NCBI GenBank assembly: GCA_017996175.1
Contig: JAGOHK010000019.1
Span: forward strand, 1 to 55,300
Direction of reading: 5' to 3'
Length of the DNA stretch: 55,300 bases
Source: Leptospiraceae bacterium
GTDB taxonomy: Bacteria > Spirochaetota > Leptospiria > Leptospirales > Leptospiraceae
The notes beneath the pieces were generated by a model that saw only the letters and a list, made by a program, of their open reading frames with translations, had not been told where the DNA came from and searched no databases. Both the position numbers and the translations under genes were made by a program. Shown here one piece after another: positions 36,099-43,416 of the stretch (positions are counted from its first letter, which is position 1; each line of letters starts with the position of its first letter).

Positions 36099-36709
36099 GT
36101 TCTCAGTATGCATTGTTCTGTGAAGATAATGCGCAAAGAATCTTTTTAAAAGAAATTATCCCTATCATTATCAAAAGCACTGGTGCGGATTATTCGGATT
36201 TTCCTTTTAGTAGCTCTGAATTTGATAGATTGAAAGTCAGAAATAAAACTGAGTTAAAAAAGTATTTTATCGCTGCTTCTAAAATTGCTTTCAGAGACTT
36301 TAACACAAAACTATTTATTGTCTGCTTTGATTCAGATTCTTCAAAAAAAGAAGAGGATTTGCGTCAGAAAAAAGAATGGCAAGCCATTAAAGACAAGGAA
36401 AGCCCAAATAATAAAGATAAATTTATTTTTGCAGTGACCGTTCAATCCATTGAGCATTGGCTTTGCTATTTAAAATATATAAAAACGGAACCTTCCAAAT
36501 TAAAAGCCAATGATTTAGAACGATTCCCGCAAGATATTTTAAAAAAAGAAATTTATGCGAAAGAGGAATACCAATCTATAAATCGTGAATCTATAATCTC
36601 AGATTTAGTTAGCAAAACATCAGCGGATAATGTTGATTCTCTTCGTTCTAATTCTGATAGTTTTAAAAAGTTCTATTTTGATCTAGAATCCTTTTTAAAA
36701 AAGATGTAA
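36095..36709 (+). CDS. TOPRIM/RloB-like partner of the ATPase
   Basis: A 204-residue protein whose ATG overlaps the stop of the ATPase gene. I see the pattern of a TOPRIM-like nuclease fold: an acidic residue after the first strand (YALFCEDN, E10), a DxD after a later strand (LFIVCFDSDS, D79 and D81), and VQSIEHWLCYL (E120, W122), which matches the 'FExWl' segment of RloB-type proteins. If active, it would cut or nick nucleic acid under control of the ATPase. The family link is from motifs only and could be tested by structure prediction. No other gene of a restriction system is nearby. Confidence 0.6.
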   Translation: MSSQYALFCEDNAQRIFLKEIIPIIIKSTGADYSDFPFSSSEFDRLKVRNKTELKKYFIAASKIAFRDFNTKLFIVCFDSDSSKKEEDLRQKKEWQAIKDKESPNNKDKFIFAVTVQSIEHWLCYLKYIKTEPSKLKANDLERFPQDILKKEIYAKEEYQSINRESIISDLVSKTSADNVDSLRSNSDSFKKFYFDLESFLKKM

Positions 36710-36847
36710 TGCTTTTTGGAACTCAACTTTCACAAAATACAGATTTCACTATTATTGGAAACATAACAGAGGTAGTTGTGGTAAAATCTTTCTATCTACA
36801 TGCCATTCTTTATCTCACCAAAAGTAGTCATGCATATATCAATCCAT

Positions 36848-37633
36848 TCACCCCACCGGCAAACTACTCTTAGCCACTTCCCTTTTCTTAAGTTCCTGGC
36901 GACGTTCTGGGAATTTGAGATAGCTGTCTAACATTCTAAAAAAATAGCCACAGTCTAAACCGAAGCGTTCAGGGAGAATTAGAATAGGGTAGCCGGTCAT
37001 AGTTAGATTCCAGCCAATCTTTTTATGGAGAGTTTTGATCGTGCTGTCCCGTCTGCCTTTTTTGACGAAGAGATAACGAGTGATATCCTCAGGGTTGATT
37101 AGGTTAATGAATACAGCCGCATGATGATTCCATTCATCGGTTGTAATTTTTCGGACGTTATCCCATCGGATGATATAGGAATAATTTTCATAGCCCATTC
37201 GAATTCCATCGAATTCAAATACCAAGTATTCTCTTGCTAAAAATCCAAACAGAACACCGAAAAAAATAAAGAAACCAAGGATGGAAAGTGTTGCAGTTGC
37301 AAGTGTAAAGATGAAATTGAGTCGAACGAAGTAACTTAAGAAACCTCCTAGAAAAAAGAGGATAATCGATAGTATGTATAACTTTCGTTTTTCTACATCG
37401 AATCTTCTTCCTCCTTCGATAGAAACGAACGTAGCGTTTTCTTTGATTTGCCTCTCGAATACTGCTTTGCGCCATGCGAAATAGGAGAATGTAAAGAAAC
37501 AAACTCCGAATAGTCCAAGACATCCCCATCCCAAGTTTTGTTCCTCTATGTTTTTGCCGTATAACGCGATGAAACCGCCGAGGATGCTAAATACAAAACT
37601 AATAAAAAGTAAAATTGCAGTTTGAAAGTTCAT
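36848..37633 (-). CDS. membrane protein of unknown function
   Basis: A 261-residue protein with four hydrophobic helices in the first 135 residues (for example TAILLFISFVFSILGGFIAL and FIFFGVLFGFLA). A soluble C-terminal half follows, with IRWDNVRKITTDEWNHHAAVF and later ILILPERFGLDCGYFFRML. The C-terminal part looks like the PH-like domains found after membrane helices in several bacterial proteins. Its start overlaps the stop of the symporter gene (ATGA), so it is translated with it, and may be an accessory or regulatory partner. No function can be assigned. Confidence 0.7.
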   Translation of the reverse strand: MNFQTAILLFISFVFSILGGFIALYGKNIEEQNLGWGCLGLFGVCFFTFSYFAWRKAVFERQIKENATFVSIEGGRRFDVEKRKLYILSIILFFLGGFLSYFVRLNFIFTLATATLSILGFFIFFGVLFGFLAREYLVFEFDGIRMGYENYSYIIRWDNVRKITTDEWNHHAAVFINLINPEDITRYLFVKKGRRDSTIKTLHKKIGWNLTMTGYPILILPERFGLDCGYFFRMLDSYLKFPERRQELKKREVAKSSLPVG

Positions 37634-39051
37634 GATTTATTTGTATGATTCATTCTAAGGTTAAATTTTTCAATAGCTTTTTTTTCTTCTTCTGTCTGGG
37701 GAAATAAAATAGAGCCAACAATTCCACTTACAAAAATAATTGGAATTCCATACGCCGCCCAAAACCAAGTATAAAGTCCATCTTCCCCAAGATATAAATA
37801 ACATCCTGTTCCCCAAACAAAACCTAGAAGGATACTGAACATCGCCCCTCTTCTGGATGTTTTATTCCAATAGAACCCTGCGAGTAATGCGAAGGAAAGT
37901 GCGGCTATTGGTATATTAGCCAGAATGAGTTTGTTTAAAATTTTATCCACGAAAATATTTCCCAAAAGCCAGGAAATTACAGCAAATGCAAAATAGATTT
38001 TCATACTTCCTACATAATCTTTTCCTAGAGTTGGATTTTTAGCGGATAATAGATAGTCTCCTACGAGCATGGTAGTGAGTGCGCTCCAAATTCCTGATAG
38101 TGTGGTTGCTGCTGCTGCGAATAATATGGCGAATGCGGTGGCTTTCAAACCAGTCGGAAAATAGTTATTTATAATATAAGGAATTCCTTCTTCCGGATTG
38201 GTTAGAATTACTCCATTTACTTTTAGATGAGTTAGGGCTAATATAGGAAAACCGTAAAGAGCAAATACAAGAACACTGGAAATTCCAACCGCAATAAATG
38301 CCGTTTTTTCTGAGGCAGCGGCAAATATTTTTTGTCCATACCAGGGTGCTGCGATATAGGTAAACATAGTTAGGATCACGAGAGAAGCGATATAACGAAT
38401 AGGTAAAGCGTTAGACGACTCTGGTGGGAATACACGGATAATGTCTTCTAGAGTAACAGACTTCTGATGATAAGAAAAAAAGAAAAGTAGGGGAATAATG
38501 ACAATTGTTCCTAAAAATCCCATTATATCTGTCGAGATAACAGCAATTAGCCCACCTCTCAGAGTCATAAAAAGTACAATAGCCACAAGACCTGCACTTA
38601 GAACAAATGGATTTAGACTCGGAACAAATGGTTGAAAGATTAAGGTCATAGACTTGATATAAGTAGCACTAAACCCAATCATTGCAATCATTAGAAATAG
38701 GCTTGCAGTAGTTCCAATCCCAGTTCCATACCGTAGAGTAAATAACTCGGCTACACTCATCCCGTTTAGTTTTTTCCATTTTTTAGAAACAGTAAATGTA
38801 TAGAACCCAAGTCCGATTAAAAATACAAATGGAAGCGTTAGTCCCCATAAACCTACCGTATAACCGGCAGCAGAAAAACCAAGTAGAGTAGAAGTATTAA
38901 ATTCTGTCATCACAAGGGTTGCGACTAATGCGAATAAGCCGGTTTTTCGGTTCGCTAAGAGATAGGAAGAGTCATCTTTGACTTTCTTAGAATCTCTAAA
39001 CCCTATATAAATAAAACCGAGTAGTATTACTATAAAAATCGTTATTTCCAT
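37630..39051 (-). CDS. sodium:solute symporter (SSS family)
   Basis: A 473-residue transporter with about 13 membrane helices. Family features include the opening helix, SYLLANRKTGLFALVATLVMTEFNTSTLLGFSAAGY (the 'S.....Gr....al..s..at.fsa.t.iG...aay' pattern), LNGMSVAELFTLRYG, and SGIWSALTTMLVGDYL. It uses the sodium gradient to import a solute across the cytoplasmic membrane. The solute (for example an amino acid, sugar or organic acid) cannot be told from sequence. It starts 24 bp after the phosphatidyltransferase gene and overlaps the following membrane protein gene, so the three are probably co-transcribed. Confidence 0.85.
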   Translation of the reverse strand: MEITIFIVILLGFIYIGFRDSKKVKDDSSYLLANRKTGLFALVATLVMTEFNTSTLLGFSAAGYTVGLWGLTLPFVFLIGLGFYTFTVSKKWKKLNGMSVAELFTLRYGTGIGTTASLFLMIAMIGFSATYIKSMTLIFQPFVPSLNPFVLSAGLVAIVLFMTLRGGLIAVISTDIMGFLGTIVIIPLLFFFSYHQKSVTLEDIIRVFPPESSNALPIRYIASLVILTMFTYIAAPWYGQKIFAAASEKTAFIAVGISSVLVFALYGFPILALTHLKVNGVILTNPEEGIPYIINNYFPTGLKATAFAILFAAAATTLSGIWSALTTMLVGDYLLSAKNPTLGKDYVGSMKIYFAFAVISWLLGNIFVDKILNKLILANIPIAALSFALLAGFYWNKTSRRGAMFSILLGFVWGTGCYLYLGEDGLYTWFWAAYGIPIIFVSGIVGSILFPQTEEEKKAIEKFNLRMNHTNKS

Positions 39052-39075
39052 AAAATACTTTCCTCTAATTCAAAT

Positions 39076-39681
39076 TTATTCAAATGTATCATGTGTACCT
39101 CTATATATTTGGTAGAATCGCGGAATGAATGTAACTAGAATATAAATTTCAATACAGATAGAAATGAAAATAAGCGGTGCAAGCCCATAAAGATTTAGGA
39201 GTTTGACATTATTTTCGTACTGCTTAGTTAACTCTGGAATTTTTATAATCACGAAATTGATTTCGTATAACGCTAGGATGATGAAATTTAGGGCTGTGCC
39301 TACTCTTGCAATCATCTTCGGTTTTACTTTGAACTCAATTTTTTTCCAGAGAAGTAAAATGGGAATTGAAAGTAATTGCAAAATGTCTCGTGTTAAGATG
39401 ATACAAAAGTAAATCGGCGAAGCTAAATCTACAAAAAATAAATATGTAAAAAAAGCAATGACTACCAACTTATCTGCGACTGGGTCAAGGATTGCCCCTA
39501 AATAGGATGTTTGGTTTAGTTTTCTTGCTAAGTATCCGTCAAAAAAATCAGTCAATAAAACAATAAGAATTAATAGGCTTGCAATCAAAAATTCGGATTT
39601 TTCTAAAAAATAAATAGATGGGAATATCAGAAAAATTCTGGATAAAGTTAGAATATTTGGTATTAGTAATAATTGTTTCAT
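39076..39681 (-). CDS. CDP-alcohol phosphatidyltransferase
   Basis: An integral membrane enzyme of phospholipid synthesis, moving a phosphatidyl group from CDP-diacylglycerol onto an alcohol. The 201-residue protein has the full catalytic motif D-x2-DG-x2-AR-x8-G-x3-D-x3-D as DFFDGYLARKLNQTSYLGAILDPVADK. It also has the N-terminal IPNILTLSRIFLIFPSIYF typical of PgsA. Phosphatidylglycerolphosphate synthase (PgsA) is the most likely activity; cardiolipin or phosphatidylserine synthase are alternatives. It lies 71 bp after the TonB receptor gene on the same strand. Confidence 0.82.
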   Translation of the reverse strand: MKQLLLIPNILTLSRIFLIFPSIYFLEKSEFLIASLLILIVLLTDFFDGYLARKLNQTSYLGAILDPVADKLVVIAFFTYLFFVDLASPIYFCIILTRDILQLLSIPILLLWKKIEFKVKPKMIARVGTALNFIILALYEINFVIIKIPELTKQYENNVKLLNLYGLAPLIFISICIEIYILVTFIPRFYQIYRGTHDTFE

Positions 39682-39752
39682 CTCAATTAAACCAATTGCA
39701 AAATTCCTTTCTTATTGCAATTCATTTCAAAAAAAATAAAAATTCTTATTTC

Positions 39753-42221
39753 TTAAAAATGATACCCGATTGTGAGCCAGAAATTTCTAGTTTCCAAAGG
39801 ATGCCTTGTTGGATAATAATAACCGTTAGCCGCTCGTATCCCCGGATCATAGAATTGTTCGTTTCCGAAATTATTTATATGTAATTGTAAAAACATTCCT
39901 TTCGTGAAAAAATTTTCCCAACGAATATTTGTTTTTAGCATAGTGTAGCCCTCAATTGTTTTTTCGGGATTTGTGGATCGGGTGCGACGAATATCAATAT
40001 AGTTCATCCCTAGATAAAACGAAATATCTTCTATTATAAACCAAGTAAATCCGAAATTAGCTTTATGTTCAGGGATATTTGGAATTTGCCCCTTGCTCGG
40101 GATAATGGTAACGTTTGTTGCCTCTTTAAAACTCTGCAAATAAAAATCTTCTAGCAAGTTATCACCTAGTCTTCCTTGTGTAGAAGGAGATGTGCTTTGA
40201 ACTCTTGGAAGGTTTTCATAAAAACCGCGCGAAAAAGTATGATTGAAATTAATTCCTAAGTTTTGTGTAATCTGAAAATCAAAACTTGATTCTAGTGCAT
40301 AAACTCTAGCATCACCCGAGTTTTGGTTTTGTTGCCACGCTCCACCGGAAGGACTGATTCCATTGATTGGATTTGAATCTCTAGTTGTAGTTTCTAAAAT
40401 TAGATTTGTAATTTTATTATAATAACCGTGTGTTGAAATGTAAAAACGCTTTAAAAAACGATAGGCGATTCCTGCTTCATAGGATTTTAAATGTTCCGGC
40501 TGTAAATCAGGATTTTGTTTTCTTTGAGCGGTAAATCCGAATAATTCTTTGACTGTAGGTTCTCTAAATCCAGTTCCTATTAAAAATTTTAACGTCAAGT
40601 CAGGTAGAATTTTCCAAATAATACTAAACCGAGGAGTAGAAGCTTTTCCATATAATGTATTTATATCGTATCTATAACCACCGGTTAACGACAATGTACT
40701 CCCTAATTTAAAAACTTGCTGGACGTAGGCTCCGTAGGTATTGTATGTAATTCTCTCTTGGCTTCCAAAATCTTTTGGTAAAACAAAATGTCTACCAATA
40801 ATTCCAATCGTAGAGGATAATCGTGAGTTAGGCTCAAATTGTAATTTTTCTTCTAGTTGATACCCATAATCCGGTCGAGAGTATTTGTCTGCTGTAGTAA
40901 AGTCTCCCGTTCTGTAATAAGCTCCTGTATCTGTAGTATTCGGATAAGACTCCCCGCTAGAACTGAGTAACTGTGTGGAACGAGTAACTAATTCACTATC
41001 TAAATTTAATTTTGGGGAAAATTTATATAGGTACCCGAGTCGCAAACTATTACTTCTTGTATCCCAGTTTGATCCTGGAAATCCTTTCGGCGAAGCAACT
41101 CCAGTTGCAATTCCTATTCTACGAATATTATTTCTTGTATCAAAATTATCCGTTTCTAACCCTCTCTGGTAAGTATCAATTTGATTTGTCCCATTTCCGA
41201 AAGTTCCCTCTCCTTGTAGATACTGCCAATTAACCGTTTGGAATCTAAAATTTCCCCTCGTAAACTGTGCAGTTAAATTATAAGTATCCTCTTTAGAGTT
41301 ATTATAAGTTGGAGACCAATAGCGACCTACGGACTTATCGGTAGGAATACATACTCCTCCGCAGAGTTTAGATTCCATTCCGTATATTGCATCGTTTGGA
41401 TCATAATTTGGTTTTTCTAAACGATTTGCTTTTCCAAGATTCGGTCCATCGGTTTTGTAGTAGTATCCTCCTACACTGTAGGTCATGGAATCTTCGCCTA
41501 CTCCCACTTTGCCTCTTGTTGAAAAACTCATAGACGCTCCTGGATTGGTTCCCTTTTTTTCCCAAACCCCGTAAGTCCCGGATACATGATTTCCGGGATT
41601 TGTTTTCCCGTCTTTTGTAATTACATTGATGATGCCGTTAAATGCATTTGCTCCATAGAGTGCAGATGCCGGTCCTGAAACGATTTCAATTCTCTCTACA
41701 TTGTCCAAGGGAAAACGCATTCCCCCATAAGGAATAAAATCATTCATATTATTATCAGGAATTCCATCTATATAAATTAAAGTTCGATTATTTTCTCCAA
41801 TAAAACCTCTCTGGTGAACTAGTTCGGGATAAACTCCATAAGTATGTTGAAAATCAAATCCCGGTATATCATGAAGAGCATCGACTAATGTGCGATAGCC
41901 CCTGGTGCGAATTTGTTTTTCTGTAACAATATAAACGGCTGCAGGTGCTTCTGAAATTTTTTGTTCTTTTTTGGAAGCAGTTGTAACAATAGTCTCTTCT
42001 AATTTAAAGAAATCTTCTTCCTTTTTCGATTCTTTATCAAGTTCCTTAAATTTTTTTTGAAGTGATTCTTTTTTTTTATTTAATTCTTCTATCTCCTTTA
42101 GTATTTGAGTTTTTTCGTCATTAGGTGAATTTTCCTTTACTTCTTCTTCTATAGATTGGGCGAAAACAAAAGGTAAAGATAAAAAAATGAGACAAATATT
42201 TAAGATAGATAATGGCTTCAT
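39753..42221 (-). CDS. TonB-dependent outer-membrane receptor
   Basis: An 822-residue receptor that would import a bound ligand (siderophore, haem or cobalamin) through a 22-strand barrel using energy from TonB. After a signal peptide (MKPLSILNICLIFLSLPFVFA) comes an unusual E/K-rich coiled-coil stretch (about 22-75). The TonB-box and plug follow: EETIVTTASKKEQKISEAPA, GYRTLVDALHDIPGFD, RTLIYIDGIPDNN, VERIEIVSGPASALYGANAF. The barrel ends with the aromatic FWLTIGYHF. A strong ribosome binding site (AAAGGAG) precedes the ATG. A structured leader upstream may be a riboswitch. The plug resembles CirA/BtuB-type receptors, but the ligand is not determinable. Confidence 0.9.
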   Translation of the reverse strand: MKPLSILNICLIFLSLPFVFAQSIEEEVKENSPNDEKTQILKEIEELNKKKESLQKKFKELDKESKKEEDFFKLEETIVTTASKKEQKISEAPAAVYIVTEKQIRTRGYRTLVDALHDIPGFDFQHTYGVYPELVHQRGFIGENNRTLIYIDGIPDNNMNDFIPYGGMRFPLDNVERIEIVSGPASALYGANAFNGIINVITKDGKTNPGNHVSGTYGVWEKKGTNPGASMSFSTRGKVGVGEDSMTYSVGGYYYKTDGPNLGKANRLEKPNYDPNDAIYGMESKLCGGVCIPTDKSVGRYWSPTYNNSKEDTYNLTAQFTRGNFRFQTVNWQYLQGEGTFGNGTNQIDTYQRGLETDNFDTRNNIRRIGIATGVASPKGFPGSNWDTRSNSLRLGYLYKFSPKLNLDSELVTRSTQLLSSSGESYPNTTDTGAYYRTGDFTTADKYSRPDYGYQLEEKLQFEPNSRLSSTIGIIGRHFVLPKDFGSQERITYNTYGAYVQQVFKLGSTLSLTGGYRYDINTLYGKASTPRFSIIWKILPDLTLKFLIGTGFREPTVKELFGFTAQRKQNPDLQPEHLKSYEAGIAYRFLKRFYISTHGYYNKITNLILETTTRDSNPINGISPSGGAWQQNQNSGDARVYALESSFDFQITQNLGINFNHTFSRGFYENLPRVQSTSPSTQGRLGDNLLEDFYLQSFKEATNVTIIPSKGQIPNIPEHKANFGFTWFIIEDISFYLGMNYIDIRRTRSTNPEKTIEGYTMLKTNIRWENFFTKGMFLQLHINNFGNEQFYDPGIRAANGYYYPTRHPLETRNFWLTIGYHF

Positions 42222-42288
42222 TTAATACTCCTTTGCCGTTATATCTGTAGTTAGATGAAAACCCTTATTAGAAAATTAAAAACAATAC

Positions 42289-42392
42289 TCTCCGTGAGGA
42301 GATTCTACAAGTTTTGCAGTAGCAGACCTTTTGGTTTTACCTGTCTTTTACTATTACCCATTTCAAAATTCTAAATGGTATTTCACCAGTTA
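42289..42392 (-). promoter_or_regulatory. structured 5' leader of the TonB receptor gene (possible cobalamin-type riboswitch)
   Basis: On the minus strand, reading toward the receptor gene, there are in order: GGTGAAATACC (42377-42387), a CCATTT/AAATGG hairpin, GGGTAATAGTAA, and AGACAGGTAAAACC. These resemble, in order, the GGTGnAAnTCC, GCAACTGTNA and AGTCAGGAGACC boxes of cobalamin riboswitches, but with several mismatches. They are followed by a hairpin TCTCC-TCAC-GGAGA and TATTGTTTTT (42279-42302), which could act as an attenuator. The match is imperfect and the usual upstream stems are not visible, so this is tentative. Confidence 0.3.
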
Positions 42393-42395
42393 GAA

Positions 42396-42425
42396 ATTTT
42401 ATGAGATTGATAGTAGTATAGTCAA
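42396..42425 (-). promoter_or_regulatory. candidate sigma70 promoter of the TonB receptor
   Basis: Minus-strand TTGACT (42425-42420) and TAAAAT (42401-42396) are separated by 18 bp. Transcription would begin just before the GGTGAAATACC element, leaving a leader of about 165 nt before the ATG at 42221. Confidence 0.5.
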
Positions 42426-42522
42426 GTCGGTTTCAAAAATAAGTAAAATTTAAAGATTGCGACTTACAATGAATTGATAAATTCTTGAGAATTTTCTTGG
42501 TTAGAGGCTGCACTTGTTATTC

Positions 42523-43416
42523 TTAAACAGTGACCTCGCAGAAATACTTTATATGATTTAGTAATCCACCTTGGTGTAGATAGATTCCTTTACCTTTCAG
42601 TTTTTCTTTTTTGATATAATGATTTAAGGTATATAGCGTTTTGCCGGAGTAAACTGGCTCAAGAGGGATTTTTTTTTCGGACCAGACTTTACGAATCCAA
42701 TCTTCTAGGATTTTATTTTTACTTGCGAATGCAGGAGATAGGTTTGGTTCTAGAAGTTTTAATTTAGAAATAAGATTTCTTTCAAGTCCTAGCTTATCTG
42801 CATTAGCCTCTAAGTCGTATTGGATTTTATCTAATTTGTTTCCAATGGATACTCCTATGATTTGAATCTTTTTTTCTTTAAAAAATTCTAAAGCCGATAA
42901 AGCAGTAAATCCAGTTCCTATATCTAAAAAAAGGTAATCAAAATTATCCACAGATTCAATTTCTTTCCACAGAAAATTTAATGTTCTTAAACCAGCTTCG
43001 TGAATTCCAAATTCTGGAATTACAAATCCATTGGGGAATCCTTTTTTGAATTCATTTAGGTAGAAGTCGCGGTTGGATTTTGATTTAGAAAAAATAATAG
43101 TTTCAGAAAATCGTTTGGATAATAGAGAATTAGCTGTAACCAATTTTATATCATTTGTATAAAATACACTATGCACTAAAAATCCTTCTAAACTCAAAAT
43201 CGTCGCAAATGTAGCCATAAAATTGGAGTGAGGATTTCCATAGAGTAATATATCTTTTATATTTCCCTGTTTTAGAAATTGAATCAGTCCATGGAGTTTT
43301 TTCAGTTTTACTCCAAAGTTGGCAAACGTTTTGTCCTCTCTTTTTATTAGAAGTGTAAAATCTTGGTAAAATTCGAAAATTTCTACGGGTGTAGTTTTGT
43401 AATAGTTTAGATTCAT
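42523..43416 (-). CDS. PLP-dependent ACC deaminase/D-cysteine desulfhydrase-like enzyme
   Basis: A 297-residue fold-type II PLP enzyme. LLIKREDKTFANFGVKLKKL aligns with the 'vKRdDl..l..GGNKvRKLe' stretch of the family, keeping the PLP lysine (K37) but lacking the usual GGN before it. YGNPHSNFMATFATILSLEG matches the 'G..qSNh...tA..a...G' loop, and LDIGTGFTALSAL the phosphate-binding glycine loop. Family members deaminate ACC or D-cysteine. It overlaps the pbpC stop codon (ATGA), an association suggesting a D-amino-acid or cell-wall link. Substitutions around the cofactor loop make the exact reaction uncertain. Confidence 0.72.
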   Translation of the reverse strand: MNLNYYKTTPVEIFEFYQDFTLLIKREDKTFANFGVKLKKLHGLIQFLKQGNIKDILLYGNPHSNFMATFATILSLEGFLVHSVFYTNDIKLVTANSLLSKRFSETIIFSKSKSNRDFYLNEFKKGFPNGFVIPEFGIHEAGLRTLNFLWKEIESVDNFDYLFLDIGTGFTALSALEFFKEKKIQIIGVSIGNKLDKIQYDLEANADKLGLERNLISKLKLLEPNLSPAFASKNKILEDWIRKVWSEKKIPLEPVYSGKTLYTLNHYIKKEKLKGKGIYLHQGGLLNHIKYFCEVTV

